Below, piece after piece: positions 15,028-24,309 of a stretch of 41,012 nt of DNA. Where the stretch lies: assembly GCA_029932675.1 (NCBI GenBank), contig JAOZPP010000021.1, positions 1-41,012 on the forward strand. The letters run 5' to 3'. Position numbers and translations under genes: made by a program. The stretch is from a bacterium. Its GTDB lineage: Bacteria > SM23-81 > DAOVCL01. The stretch's first letter is position 1. Each line of letters opens with the position of its first letter. The notes under the pieces were generated by a model. The model was given only the letters and a program-made list of their open reading frames with translations, ran no database searches and was not told the DNA's origin.

Positions 15028-15354
15028 TTGTTCGAACTTGTCTATGCAATGGGAACCCAGGGGGGAAAGGGAGGGGGAGGGGGGTTGGCTGGCTTCCTTC
15101 CCTTTATCCTGATCATCTTTATCTTTTATTTCTTGCTCTTGCGTCCCCAACAGAAGAAACAACGCAGACATCAGGAGATGCTCAACAGGCTGAAGAAAGG
15201 GGATAAGGTTGTTACCTCAGGAGGGATGCATGGGGTAGTGGTGGGAATCAACGATAAGAAGGATATAGTAGTTCTGAGGGTGGCTGAGAACGTGAAGATC
15301 GAGTTTCAGAAAAGCGCCATTGCCGCTACCTTAAGCGAAGGGGATAAGGGTTGA
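15028..15354 (+). CDS. yajC: Preprotein translocase subunit YajC
   Basis: This 108-residue inner-membrane protein is an accessory subunit of SecDF-YajC. It has a glycine-rich N-terminal stretch (GGKGGGGG, about residues 12-20), one membrane segment at about residues 22-42, then the family motif 'RPQQKKQRRHQEMLNRLKKGD' region (basic, about 44-64) and 'VVTSGGMHGVVVGI'. The start is TTG 15028, selected by the perfect AGGAGGTG ribosome binding site 5 bp before it. secD/secF are not in the window; the tgt-yajC pairing is a common order. The stop overlaps the fmt start (TTGA). Confidence 0.95.
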   Translation: MFELVYAMGTQGGKGGGGGLAGFLPFILIIFIFYFLLLRPQQKKQRRHQEMLNRLKKGDKVVTSGGMHGVVVGINDKKDIVVLRVAENVKIEFQKSAIAATLSEGDKG

Positions 15355-16277
15355 AAATTGTCTTTATGGGCAGTTCCTGGTTCTCCCTCCCCAGCTTGGA
15401 GCTGCTCTTGAAAAGCAGTCATCAAGTTGTCGGTGTAGTGACCAGACCGGACAGGCCAAGAGGGAGGGGGAGAAAAGTGGTTCCCGGACCAGTAAAAGAG
15501 TTTGCCCAGGAAGCGAAGCTTCCTCTCTTCCAGCCGGAGGATCTCAAGGAGCAGGGGTTTTTGGAAGCCCTCAGGGGGTTGAAACCTGATCTGGGCGTAG
15601 TTGTGGCCTTCCGCATCCTTCCCCCAGAGGTCTTTACCATACCCTCCAAAGGAACCATAAACCTTCATGCTTCCCTTCTCCCCCGTTACCGCGGGGCGGC
15701 ACCAATAAACTGGGCGATAATCAGAGGGGAAAAGGTAACCGGGGTAACCACTTTCTTTATAAATGAGGGGATAGATACCGGGAAGGTGATCCTCCAACGT
15801 TCCACCCAGATCGGCGACCAGGAGACGGCAGGGCAATTGGCGGAAAGATTGGCGAAGTGGGGAGCAGAGGTCCTGTTGGAAACCGTTGAACTCATTGACC
15901 AAGGGAAGGCAAGGCCGGAGGAACAACCAAAGGGGAAGGCCACCCCCGCCCCCAAGCTACGGAAATCAGATGGGCTGATCGATTGGAACCAAGGGGCTGA
16001 ACCGATAAGGAACCTGGTCAGGGGTCTTAACCCGGAGCCAGGGGCGTTCACCTATTTCCGAGGAAAGATCCTGAAGATATATAGGGTGAGTCATTTCCCT
16101 TCTCACCTCCCCCCGGGAAAGCCTGGGGAAGTAGTCGAGGCTCTTCAGAGGTTTGTCGTCTCCACAAAAGATGGCCTCCTTAGCTTGGATGAGGTTCAGC
16201 CTCAGGATAGAGGTAAGATGAAGGGCGAAGATTTTCTCCGCGGGTACAGGCCCAGACCCGGGGAGGTTTTGGGATAG
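15351..16277 (+). CDS. fmt: Methionyl-tRNA formyltransferase
   Basis: This 308-residue enzyme formylates initiator Met-tRNA using 10-formyl-tetrahydrofolate. The N-terminal formyltransferase domain shows 'VTRPDRPRGRGRK' (about residues 35-47), the active-site signature 'NLHASLLPRYRGAAPINWAI' (about 103-122, catalytic N and H) and 'DTGKVILQ'. The C-terminal domain has 'KLRKSDGLIDWNQ...IRNLVRGLNPEPGAFTYFRGK', given here by its two ends. The start is TTG 15351, overlapping the yajC stop by 4 bp, which implies translational coupling. Length is normal. A def gene is not adjacent, unlike in many bacteria. Confidence 0.97.
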   Translation: MKIVFMGSSWFSLPSLELLLKSSHQVVGVVTRPDRPRGRGRKVVPGPVKEFAQEAKLPLFQPEDLKEQGFLEALRGLKPDLGVVVAFRILPPEVFTIPSKGTINLHASLLPRYRGAAPINWAIIRGEKVTGVTTFFINEGIDTGKVILQRSTQIGDQETAGQLAERLAKWGAEVLLETVELIDQGKARPEEQPKGKATPAPKLRKSDGLIDWNQGAEPIRNLVRGLNPEPGAFTYFRGKILKIYRVSHFPSHLPPGKPGEVVEALQRFVVSTKDGLLSLDEVQPQDRGKMKGEDFLRGYRPRPGEVLG

Positions 16278-17056
16278 TGGTTCCTCAGGTTGGGAAAAAG
16301 CGGATATTTTTTGGCCTATCCTTTTTAAGTATCCTGGCCCTAAGCATAGCGATATGGGGGCTCTGGTTTCTTGTCTTCCCCAGGCTGAAACAGATTCACT
16401 ATCTCCTTCCCCTCCTAGTTGCCTTAGGGCTCGGTCTCTTTGTTTGTGTAGTGGTGGGAGGCCTGATACTTCTCTTTTTTTCCGCCATTACGGAAAGGGA
16501 TTTCCTCTTCCCTCATGGGAAAAAACAGATCACGGTGAGGGTTCTCTTCCCAATAGTGACTTGGTTGGGAAGCATTTTGGGTATATCGAAGGAAAGGATA
16601 AGGAATTCCTTTGTGGAGGTGAACAATTCCCTAGTCAGGGCGACAAAGGGGAGAATTTTAGTGAAGCGAATTCTCCTCCTTCTGCCCCACTGTTTACAGA
16701 ATTATGACTGCCCCTACCGGGTTACCTCCACCTTTGCCAACTGCCAAAGGTGTGGGAAATGCCCTATCGGCAGCTTAATAGAATTAGCGGAAGAGTTTAA
16801 GGCTGATCTAGCCATTGCTACGGGGGGGACATTGGCCAGAAAGGTGGTCAAGGAGAAGAAACCCTCAGTAATTGTAGCCGTCGCCTGTGAACGGGATATG
16901 GTATCCGGAATTCAGGAGACCTATCCTATTCCCGTTTTCGGGATATTGAACGAACGGCCAAATGGCCCCTGTTTTAACACTTCAGTGGATTTAAAGAAGG
17001 TGGAAGGGGCTTTGCGGCTTTTGAGGAGAAATGATGAGGACGGAAATAATTATTAA
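16277..17056 (+). CDS. DUF116 family membrane protein
   Basis: This 259-residue protein has two N-terminal hydrophobic segments (about residues 10-36 and 42-70) and a cytosolic cysteine-rich C-terminal domain. 'NYDCPYRVTSTFANCQRCGKCPIG' (cited as the region at about residues 141-164) has four cysteines, C144, C155, C158 and C161, suggesting metal or Fe-S binding. 'AIATGGTLARKVV' and 'VAVACERDMVSG' are typical DUF116 segments. Function is unknown, but DUF116 often neighbours fmt and def genes, as here. The start is GTG 16277, overlapping the fmt stop by 1 bp. It overlaps the RNase gene by 26 bp. Confidence 0.85.
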   Translation: MVPQVGKKRIFFGLSFLSILALSIAIWGLWFLVFPRLKQIHYLLPLLVALGLGLFVCVVVGGLILLFFSAITERDFLFPHGKKQITVRVLFPIVTWLGSILGISKERIRNSFVEVNNSLVRATKGRILVKRILLLLPHCLQNYDCPYRVTSTFANCQRCGKCPIGSLIELAEEFKADLAIATGGTLARKVVKEKKPSVIVAVACERDMVSGIQETYPIPVFGILNERPNGPCFNTSVDLKKVEGALRLLRRNDEDGNNY

Positions 17057-18563
17057 TGTAGGTTCAAACGAATCCAGAATAGCCATCTTGGAGGAGGGCA
17101 AATTAGTTGAGCTGTTTGTAGAGAGACCAGAGGAGGAGAGAATGGTGGGGATGATCTACAAGGGAATGGTTACCTCTGTTCTCCCTGGTATGCAGGCAGC
17201 CTTTGTAGATATTGGCATTGCTAAGAGGGGGTTCCTTCCCCTGTCTGACCTAGCGGTTTCTGAGGGAGCCTGGAGCCCATTTTTAGGTGAACATGAGGTT
17301 AAGGAGATAGAGAGGAAGGGGCGAAGAAAACCAGTTGGGAAGATGCTGAAACCCGGAGATATAATCTTGGTCCAGGTCACCAAAGAGCCCATGGGGCGCA
17401 AAGGCCCCAAGCTCACCACCCAACTGGCCATTCCCGGCCGGTTTACCGTTCTTTTGCCGGGAGAGGATCACCTTGGTGTATCGAGGAAGATTACCAATTG
17501 GAAGGAGAGAAAGAGGTTAAAGGAGTTGGTTGCTCCCTTTAAGCCAGAGGGAATGGGAGTGATAGTGAGAACAGAGGGGGAGGGGAAGGGAGAGGGAGAG
17601 TTTAAGTCAGATATAGAGAGGCTTTTGAAGGCCTGGAAGAAGATAACTAAAAGGGCTGGAAAGGGGAAAGCACCTGCCCTCCTCTATCGGGATGTGGGAA
17701 TAACCTCCAGCGTGGTGAGGGATCTCTTCTCCTCAGAGGTGGAGAGGATGGTGGTAGACTCTAAGAGGGAGTATAGAAGGATTCTTTCCTATCTCCGCTC
17801 GGTCTCCCCTCAACTGAGGCCAAAGGTGGAGTATTATAAAGGGGAGGAGCCCATATTTGACTTCTACGGCATAGAGAAGGAGATAGAGAAGGTGTTTGAG
17901 CGCAAGATCTGGTTGAAGCGGGGGAGCTATATTGTTATCGACCACACAGAGGCCCTGGTCACGGTTGATGTGAACAGTGGTCGCTATGTGGGGAGGGAGA
18001 ACTTAGAGGAGACCGCTCTCCGCACTAACTTAGAGGCAGCAAGGGAGATCGCTCGCCAGATAAGACTACGGGATATTGGGGGAATCATTGTCATAGATTT
18101 CATCGATGTGGAGGGGAAGAGAAATAGGGAGAAGGTGTACCAGGAGTTGAAAGGGGCTTTCAAGAGGGATAGGGCGAATGTAAGCATCCTCCCGATGAAC
18201 GATTTTGGGTTGATAGAGCTAACCAGAGGAAGGACAAAGCCCAGCCTCCTTTATACCTTCTCCGAGGCCTGCCCCCTCTGTAACGGAATCGGGAGGGTTC
18301 TTTCCCCGGTGACGATGATGGCCAAGATCGAACGTTGGCTGGAGAGGGCCAAGGGGGGATTAAGGGAGAAGAGGCTGAAACTCCTCCTCCACCCGATGGT
18401 GGCCGATTATCTCCTGGAGTCCCGCGGACAGAGGCTGAAGAAGTTGTGTAAGGAGTCAAAGAGGAAGTTGCAGGTGGAGGCCGACCCTTCCCTGCCCGTG
18501 GATGGCTATAAGTTCCTTTTGGCCAAAGAAGGGATAGATGTTACGGAAGAATTTATGCCTTGA
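17031..18563 (+). CDS. rng: Ribonuclease E/G family protein
   Basis: This 510-residue endoribonuclease matches RNase G in length (about 490) and lacks the long C-terminal scaffold of RNase E. It shows the N-terminal S1 RNA-binding domain ('GMIYKGMVTSVLPGMQAAFVDIG' region, about residues 40-62) and the catalytic magnesium site 'VTVDVNSGRYVGREN' (about 305-319) with 'IIVIDFIDVEGK' (about 347-358). The zinc-link motif CPLC (about residues 415-418, in 'EACPLCNGIGRV') is followed by a C-terminal small domain. RNase G matures 16S rRNA and degrades mRNA. The start is ATG 17031, within the end of the DUF116 gene; the second ATG (17034) is equally possible. Confidence 0.94.
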   Translation: MMRTEIIINVGSNESRIAILEEGKLVELFVERPEEERMVGMIYKGMVTSVLPGMQAAFVDIGIAKRGFLPLSDLAVSEGAWSPFLGEHEVKEIERKGRRKPVGKMLKPGDIILVQVTKEPMGRKGPKLTTQLAIPGRFTVLLPGEDHLGVSRKITNWKERKRLKELVAPFKPEGMGVIVRTEGEGKGEGEFKSDIERLLKAWKKITKRAGKGKAPALLYRDVGITSSVVRDLFSSEVERMVVDSKREYRRILSYLRSVSPQLRPKVEYYKGEEPIFDFYGIEKEIEKVFERKIWLKRGSYIVIDHTEALVTVDVNSGRYVGRENLEETALRTNLEAAREIARQIRLRDIGGIIVIDFIDVEGKRNREKVYQELKGAFKRDRANVSILPMNDFGLIELTRGRTKPSLLYTFSEACPLCNGIGRVLSPVTMMAKIERWLERAKGGLREKRLKLLLHPMVADYLLESRGQRLKKLCKESKRKLQVEADPSLPVDGYKFLLAKEGIDVTEEFMP

Positions 18564-18609
18564 CACCATATGGGTCGACCTTTATATTTGAGGACAAAAA
18601 GGGGGAAAG

Positions 18610-18936
18610 ATGTATGCCATTGTTGAGGCTTTGGGTCAACAGCTTAAAGTGAGGGAGGGTGACACGGTGACTGTCCCCAGGCTAAACCTTCCACCTGGTG
18701 AGGAGTATACGATAGACAAGGTTCTCCTACTGTCCACCCCTGAGGAGATTATGGTGGGGACCCCTTACCTAAAGGAGGCGAAGGTAGCTACCCAAGTTCT
18801 CTCTCACGGTCGAGGCAAGAAGATAGTCGTTTTTAAGTTTAAACGCAGGAAAGGCTATCGTCGGAAGAAAGGTCATCGGGAGGATTATACCCAGCTCCTG
18901 ATAAAGAGGATTAATCCCCCCGAGGTAACCCAGTGA
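18610..18936 (+). CDS. rplU: 50S ribosomal protein L21
   Basis: This 108-residue protein has the L21 start 'MYAIVEALGQQLKVREGDTV' and end 'KRRKGYRRKKGHREDYTQLLIKRI' (basic 23S-rRNA-binding part, about residues 76-99). The ribosome binding site GGGGGAAAG precedes ATG 18610. RNase G followed by rplU is a common order. Normally rpmA (L27) follows rplU, but here bamA begins directly at the rplU stop (overlap GTGA), so L27 must be elsewhere. Confidence 0.97.
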   Translation: MYAIVEALGQQLKVREGDTVTVPRLNLPPGEEYTIDKVLLLSTPEEIMVGTPYLKEAKVATQVLSHGRGKKIVVFKFKRRKGYRRKKGHREDYTQLLIKRINPPEVTQ

Positions 18937-21200
18937 GCAAGAGAGTCCTTCTGCCGCTGTTTTGGGCATTTTTTTGTATTGCCCCTTTGACCTGGGCCCA
19001 ACCCTTAGCTTTAAGAGGAATCAAGGTGAAAGGGGAGGTAACCGCGGATCAGGCGTTGATCCTCTCCACATTCGGCCTACGGTTGGGAGAGATGGTTGGA
19101 GCAGACCAGATAAGGGAGGGGATAAGGAGGTTATATGGGCTTGGTCTCTTCAGTGATGTGCGGGTAGAGGGAGAGAAGGTCTCCCAGGGGATAGAACTGA
19201 CCCTGTTGCTCAGGGAATACCCTATCTTGGAGAGGATAGAATTCTCCGGAAACGACAAACTGGATACGGCAAAACTTAAGGAAGAAGTTTCCCTGATGGA
19301 GGGAGGGATACTCAAACCCTGGGAGGTGAAAGAGAATGTGGAAAAGATCGAGTCCCTTTATAAAAGGGAGGGCTACTACTTGGCTAGGGTTGTTCCCCGC
19401 CAGATCCCGTCCCGGGAGAAGGGCAAGGTAGTTCTTAGGTTTGATATCACCGAGGGAGGAAAGGTTGGGGTGAAGAGGATAGAGGTGGAGGGGAATAGGT
19501 TTTTAACCGCAGGGAAGATAAAAAGCCAGATGGAGATCAAGGAGAAGAAGTGGTGGAGGGGGGGGGAGTTTGATCAGGAGAAGTTCCAGAAGGATAAGGA
19601 GAAAATCGTTGAGCTTTACCGGAAGGAGGGGTACATAGACGCCAAGGTGGTTTCTGATTCTATCTGGTTTGATTCGAACAAGAAAGATATGTTTATCAAA
19701 CTAAGGGTGGAGGAAGGACCTCGTTACCTTTTTGGGAAGGTCTCCTTTGAGGGAGCCAAGCTCTTTTCAGAGGAGGAGCTAAAGAGGCAGTTGAAGTTCA
19801 AGGCTGGCCATAAATTCAACCAAGAGAAATATGAGGAATCCCTGGGGAGGCTCTATTCCGCCTACCAGGATAAGGGCTATATCTACGCTCAGATCCAAGA
19901 TCAAACTAAAAGAAGGGGACATAAGCTCGACATCCTTTATCGCATAGAAGAGGGAGAGCAAGCTAAAGTTCGGAGGATAATTATAGAAGGGAACACGAAG
20001 ACTTGGGAGAAGGTGATCAGGAGGGAGTTGGCGATCAAACCGGGGCAGGTCTTTAGCCGGGCAGCTCTGATGAGAAGCCTGCGAAATGTAACCTATCTCA
20101 ATTACTTCGAAAAAGTGACCCCTGATTTCGAGACCCTTCCAGATGGGGATATTAACCTCATCCTCAGGGTAAAGGAGAAGTTCACCGGTCAGATCTCTGC
20201 TGGCTTTGGCTATTCGGAGACGGACAAATTAGTGGGCACGGCCAGTTTCAGCTTACCTAACTTCTTAGGTCGGGGGGAGAGGTTGGATTTAAGCTCAGAC
20301 ATCGGTAAGCGCACCAAGAACTTCAATTTCAGCTACACAATCCCCTGGTTTAGGGATACGCCAACTACGGTTGGTTTAGATCTCTACCAGAACACCCGTA
20401 TATGGACGAATTACTATACTGAGGAGAGGAGGGGAGGGGCAATCAGGTTTGGTCGCCGGCTTAGGTTCCCGGACAACTATTTCCGGCTTTATGTAAGATA
20501 TAAGGCTGAATCTGTTAAGTTCTATGACTTCTCATCTGCCTATAAAGCCATCCAGAACCCTGCATACGACCTCAGCCAGAGAAGATGGCCACAGATAACT
20601 TCTTCTACCACCTTTACCTTAGAGAGGGACAGCCGGGATATGCCCCAGTTTGCCACCAAGGGAACCTATCATTCGCTGAGTAGCGAACTTGCCGGAGGCC
20701 CTTTTGGGGGGGATGTGGATTACCACAAGGAGATATTTGAGACTCAATGGCATTTCCCAACCTTATGGAAGTTTACCCTCTCCCTCAGGGGGAGGATAGG
20801 AGTGGTTGATGGATATAGATCACCCTCAACCGTTCCCTTCTCAGAGAGGTTTTTCCCCGGGGGGACAAGCTTCGATGGGATGATCAGGGGGTACGATGAT
20901 CGGTCCATCTGTCCCCGCCAAGATGGGGTGGAGATTGGGGGAAGGGGGGTATTGATCTTTAATTTAGAGTATAGGTTCCCCTTGGCCGAGCAACAGCTCT
21001 ACCTCTTACTCTTTGCCGATGCGGGCAACAGTTGGCTGTCAGGGAGGGAGATCACTCCTATCGGCCTCTACAAATCGGTTGGTGTAGGGGTAAGGTTTGT
21101 CGTCCCTATGTTAGGGGTATTAGGTTTTGACTTTGGCTACGGTTTAGACAAAGATTTGGGGGGGTGGCATTCCCACTTCCAGGTGGGTAGGGCATTCTGA
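18933..21200 (+). CDS. bamA: Outer membrane assembly factor BamA (Omp85)
   Basis: This 755-residue protein has an N-terminal signal peptide (residues 1-22, cut near AQP). Five POTRA domains span about residues 24-345, each with a 'G...ERIEFSGNDKL' or 'VKRIEVEGNRFL'-type strand. An outer-membrane beta-barrel follows to the end, including 'RFFPGGTSFDGMIRGYDDRS' (about 650), the conserved lid-lock-type GG..RGY loop. The last residue is F, as expected for an OMP C-terminal beta-signal. It inserts beta-barrel proteins into the outer membrane. Start GTG 18933 overlaps the rplU stop. Placing it directly before ompH and the lpx genes makes an envelope-biogenesis operon. Confidence 0.95.
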   Translation: MSKRVLLPLFWAFFCIAPLTWAQPLALRGIKVKGEVTADQALILSTFGLRLGEMVGADQIREGIRRLYGLGLFSDVRVEGEKVSQGIELTLLLREYPILERIEFSGNDKLDTAKLKEEVSLMEGGILKPWEVKENVEKIESLYKREGYYLARVVPRQIPSREKGKVVLRFDITEGGKVGVKRIEVEGNRFLTAGKIKSQMEIKEKKWWRGGEFDQEKFQKDKEKIVELYRKEGYIDAKVVSDSIWFDSNKKDMFIKLRVEEGPRYLFGKVSFEGAKLFSEEELKRQLKFKAGHKFNQEKYEESLGRLYSAYQDKGYIYAQIQDQTKRRGHKLDILYRIEEGEQAKVRRIIIEGNTKTWEKVIRRELAIKPGQVFSRAALMRSLRNVTYLNYFEKVTPDFETLPDGDINLILRVKEKFTGQISAGFGYSETDKLVGTASFSLPNFLGRGERLDLSSDIGKRTKNFNFSYTIPWFRDTPTTVGLDLYQNTRIWTNYYTEERRGGAIRFGRRLRFPDNYFRLYVRYKAESVKFYDFSSAYKAIQNPAYDLSQRRWPQITSSTTFTLERDSRDMPQFATKGTYHSLSSELAGGPFGGDVDYHKEIFETQWHFPTLWKFTLSLRGRIGVVDGYRSPSTVPFSERFFPGGTSFDGMIRGYDDRSICPRQDGVEIGGRGVLIFNLEYRFPLAEQQLYLLLFADAGNSWLSGREITPIGLYKSVGVGVRFVVPMLGVLGFDFGYGLDKDLGGWHSHFQVGRAF

Positions 21201-21323
21201 GTTGACTGAAAACAGGGGGATTCCCACTTTTTGGATAGAATGGTTAGAGTAGAAGAACCCTATCTAAGTCCATTTTGTCCTATCAGAAAAGCAGAAGGTG
21301 GCTGAGTTCAAAAGGAGGGGGAG

Positions 21324-21875
21324 ATGTTCATTTACCGCAGGGAGGCAGCAAAGAGGGTCTTGACCCCAATCGTTGGCCTTATTATCCTTGCCTTGGGGTC
21401 CACTGCGTTGGCCCAGGGCTTGAAAATCGGCTATATAGATTCAGTAAGGCTTAGGCAGGAGTATAAGGGATTCACGGATGCTCAGGCGAAATATGACAAA
21501 GAGGTGGCCGAATGGCAGAAGAAAGCAGATAGGCTCTCCAAAGAGGTCAATGACCTGCAGAACGAGCTGGAGAGCCAGAAACTCCTTCTCAGCGATGAGA
21601 AGAGGAGGGAGAAGGAAGAGGAGCTGCAGAAGAGGAGAGATGAGTATCAACAATATGTAAACCAAATATTTGGCCCGGGAGGAAAGGCGGAACAGAGGAA
21701 TGTAGAGCTAACCAAGCCACTTCTGGAGAAGATAAATGCGGTGTTAGAGAAGATAGCCAATGAAGGGGGATACGATTTCATATTTGATGCGGCAAATGGG
21801 AACATCGCCTATGCTAAGAAGGAGTTTGACCTTACCGATATACTGTTGGAAGAACTGGAGAAGGAGTCGGAATAG
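21324..21875 (+). CDS. OmpH/Skp-family periplasmic chaperone
   Basis: This 183-residue protein has a signal peptide ending in ALAQG (about residues 12-31), then 'LKIGYIDSVRLRQEYKGF' and a long charged coiled-coil (about residues 55-115), and a C-terminal core 'VLEKIANEGGYDFIFDA' (about residues 139-155). This is the OmpH/Skp architecture; these chaperones hold unfolded outer-membrane proteins in the periplasm. ATG 21324 has an AAAAGGAGGGGGAG ribosome binding site. It sits between bamA and lpxD, the classic position of skp. A 123-bp gap after bamA has no convincing promoter. Confidence 0.92.
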   Translation: MFIYRREAAKRVLTPIVGLIILALGSTALAQGLKIGYIDSVRLRQEYKGFTDAQAKYDKEVAEWQKKADRLSKEVNDLQNELESQKLLLSDEKRREKEEELQKRRDEYQQYVNQIFGPGGKAEQRNVELTKPLLEKINAVLEKIANEGGYDFIFDAANGNIAYAKKEFDLTDILLEELEKESE

Positions 21876-21883
21876 GCCGCGAG

Positions 21884-22912
21884 ATGAAGCTTTCTCTAAT
21901 TGCTCAACGAATTGAAGGCCAGATAATCGGCAATCCTGATGTGGAGATAAATGGGGTGAAGGAAATAGGCCAGGCCCAGGAAGGGGATCTGGCTTTTCTG
22001 CTCCATCCCCAATACCTCCCTTACCTAAGAACCACCAAAGCCTCTGCCCTTGTTGTGGGCCTGGATTTCTCTGGAGATTTCCCCGTTGTAGTGAAGGTTA
22101 TCAACCCATATAAGGCGCTGGTTCAAGTAATCGAGCTATTCCCCCCGCCAGAAATTAGCTTTCCTCAAGGGGTGCATCCCACTGTCATCTTGGGAGAAGG
22201 GGCAAAAGTCTCTCCTCAAGCCTCAGTTGGCCCTTTCTGTTTCGTCGGTCAAGGGAGTGTCATTGGCCCGAAGAGCAGGATCTACCCTTTTGTCTATATA
22301 GGACGGGACTGTAAGGTAGGGAGAGGAACGACCATATTCCCCCAGGTGTGCATAGGGGATGGATGTGAAGTAGGAAATGGGGTGATCATCCACCCAGGCG
22401 CAGTTTTGGGCAGCGATGGCTTTGGTTTTGTAAAGGAGGGAGAGAGCTATCGGAAGATCCCCCAGATCGGCCGGGTGGTGGTGGAGGATGAGGTGGAGAT
22501 AGGAGCAAATGTGACGATAGATCGGGCCACCTTAGGGGTCACCAGAATTGGGAAGGGAGCGAAGTTGGACAATTTGGTGCATATAGGTCACAATGTCCAA
22601 GTGGGGAAGAATACAGTCATCGTTGCTCAAGTGGGAGTATCTGGTTCAACTATCATAGGTAAGGGGGTGCGCATTGCTGGCCAAGCAGGGTTGGCAGGAC
22701 ACATTCGGGTGGGGGATGGTTCCACTATAGCGGCGCAAGCTGGAGTGACTAAATCCGTACCTCCTGGTAGCCTTGTCTCCGGATATCCCGCCCGTCCTCA
22801 TCAGTTGGCCAAGAGGATCGCCGCTTGTCAGGCCAAATTGCCCGATCTCTTTAGGAAGGTTAAGAGGATGGAGGAGACGATAAAGAGGTTAGAAGGAAAA
22901 GCAGATGAATAG
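21884..22912 (+). CDS. lpxD: UDP-3-O-(3-hydroxyacyl)glucosamine N-acyltransferase
   Basis: This 342-residue enzyme adds the second acyl chain to the UDP-glucosamine precursor of lipid A. The N-terminal domain (about residues 1-95) binds the uridine. A left-handed beta-helix of hexapeptide repeats follows (about residues 100-305, e.g. '[20 protein letters not shown]'). The catalytic histidine is in '[14 protein letters not shown]' (about residues 228-241). The C-terminal helix '[17 protein letters not shown]' completes the trimer-binding part. ATG 21884 follows the ompH stop by 8 bp; the end overlaps the lpxC start by 8 bp. The acyl donor is 3-hydroxyacyl-ACP. Confidence 0.97.
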   Translation: MKLSLIAQRIEGQIIGNPDVEINGVKEIGQAQEGDLAFLLHPQYLPYLRTTKASALVVGLDFSGDFPVVVKVINPYKALVQVIELFPPPEISFPQGVHPTVILGEGAKVSPQASVGPFCFVGQGSVIGPKSRIYPFVYIGRDCKVGRGTTIFPQVCIGDGCEVGNGVIIHPGAVLGSDGFGFVKEGESYRKIPQIGRVVVEDEVEIGANVTIDRATLGVTRIGKGAKLDNLVHIGHNVQVGKNTVIVAQVGVSGSTIIGKGVRIAGQAGLAGHIRVGDGSTIAAQAGVTKSVPPGSLVSGYPARPHQLAKRIAACQAKLPDLFRKVKRMEETIKRLEGKADE

Positions 22913-24308
22913 ACTACAGAGGACGGTTAAGGCACCAACTTCATACGAAGGTATTGGGTTGCATACGGGAAACCCAACCAAGATAACCTTCCTCCCCGCT
23001 CCCATAAACTATGGGATCAAATTCATAAGGAAGGATCTTCCTGGTCGTCCCCAAATACCCGCCCTCATCGATTACGTCTCTGATAGTAGGCGGGGTACTA
23101 CCTTAACCCTGGATGGGGTTCAGGTGCATACAGTTGAACATGTGCTCGCTGCCCTGGCCGGGTTACAGATAGACAATGTTGAAGTAGAGCTCTCTTCAAA
23201 TGAGCCCCCAGTAGGGGATGGATCTGCCAAACCATTTGTTGATGCCATTCTCCAGGTGGGGATAGAAGAACAGGATTCACCAAAGGATTACCTGGTGATT
23301 GAAAGTCCCATCTTCTACTCTGAGCTTAAAGAAAAGGAGGGTGTGGAGTTGGTGGCTATACCATCAGCGGATTTCTCCCTCACCTTGATGATTGACTATA
23401 AAAACCCTGCTCTGGGTGCACAATATACTGCTTTCTTCTCCCTGGAGGATGATTTCATTAAGGGATATGCCCCGGCGCGCACATTCTGTTTTTTGCATGA
23501 GGTAGAGGAGTTAAAAAAACAGGGTTTAATTAAAGGGGGTAGTCTGGAGAACGCCATCGTTATCTGTGATGAGCCCCTGAGGGGGAAAGAGCTCTCTGAG
23601 CTGCGGGAGCTCTTTGGCCTTAAAGGAGAGGTATTCATTGGAAAAAATGGGATTCTCAACGACATCCCCCTTCGCTTTCCCAATGAGCCCTGTAGGCATA
23701 AGGCGCTTGACCTCTTAGGTGATCTCTGCCTTCTTGGCCGCCCCCTCAAGGCGCATGTCTTGGCTGCCCGTTCCGGTCACCGGGCAAATGTAGCCTTTGT
23801 GAAGAGGATAAGGGAGAAGTATATAGAAAGGGTGGAGAGGAGATCTGCCTCCAAGCAATCCCCTTCCACTTCCTATAGCATGGACATTAATGCAATCCAT
23901 TCCATAATGCCCCATCGATATCCTTTTCTTTTGGTGGATAGGGTACTCAGTTTGGAGGAGGGGAAAAAGGTGGTGGCCATAAAGAATGTAACCATTAATG
24001 AGCCCTTCTTTAATGGTCACTTTCCCGGTCACCCCATAATGCCAGGGGTGCTCATCGTGGAGGCCATGGCCCAAGCCGGGGGGCTCCTCCTCTTGAACTC
24101 AGTGGAACACCCGGAGAAGAAGCTTCTTTACTTTATGGGTATCGATAAGGTGAGGTTTAGAAAGCCAGTTCTACCTGGTGATCAACTCAGGTTTGAGGTG
24201 GAAATGCTTCAGTTTAGGAGAGGAACCTGTAAGATGGCGGGCAGGGCGTATGTAGAGGGGGATCTGGTCACTCAGGCCGAGCTGATGGCCACAATTGTGG
24301 AGAGGTAG
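22905..24308 (+). CDS. lpxC-fabZ: Bifunctional LpxC-FabZ (lipid A deacetylase / 3-hydroxyacyl-ACP dehydratase)
   Basis: This 467-residue fusion combines two enzymes. Residues 1 to about 310 are LpxC: '[15 protein letters not shown]' (about 13-27), the zinc-ligand histidine in '[20 protein letters not shown]' (about residues 75-94), and the second site '[11 protein letters not shown]' (about residues 264-274). Residues about 326-467 are FabZ: '[18 protein letters not shown]' and the catalytic '[20 protein letters not shown]' (histidine and glutamate). The linker is short and polar ([12 protein letters not shown]). LpxC commits UDP-GlcNAc-acyl to lipid A; FabZ makes enoyl-ACP for fatty acids. 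This fusion is known mainly in Bacteroidetes and other FCB groups, which is a strong taxonomic clue. Confidence 0.97.
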   Translation: MNRLQRTVKAPTSYEGIGLHTGNPTKITFLPAPINYGIKFIRKDLPGRPQIPALIDYVSDSRRGTTLTLDGVQVHTVEHVLAALAGLQIDNVEVELSSNEPPVGDGSAKPFVDAILQVGIEEQDSPKDYLVIESPIFYSELKEKEGVELVAIPSADFSLTLMIDYKNPALGAQYTAFFSLEDDFIKGYAPARTFCFLHEVEELKKQGLIKGGSLENAIVICDEPLRGKELSELRELFGLKGEVFIGKNGILNDIPLRFPNEPCRHKALDLLGDLCLLGRPLKAHVLAARSGHRANVAFVKRIREKYIERVERRSASKQSPSTSYSMDINAIHSIMPHRYPFLLVDRVLSLEEGKKVVAIKNVTINEPFFNGHFPGHPIMPGVLIVEAMAQAGGLLLLNSVEHPEKKLLYFMGIDKVRFRKPVLPGDQLRFEVEMLQFRRGTCKMAGRAYVEGDLVTQAELMATIVER

Positions 24309-24309
24309 A

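Noticed and set aside
21202-21240. TTGACT and TAGAAT before ompH as a promoter
   Set aside because: The spacing is 28 bp, too long for a sigma70 promoter; the genes are better explained as part of the longer operon.
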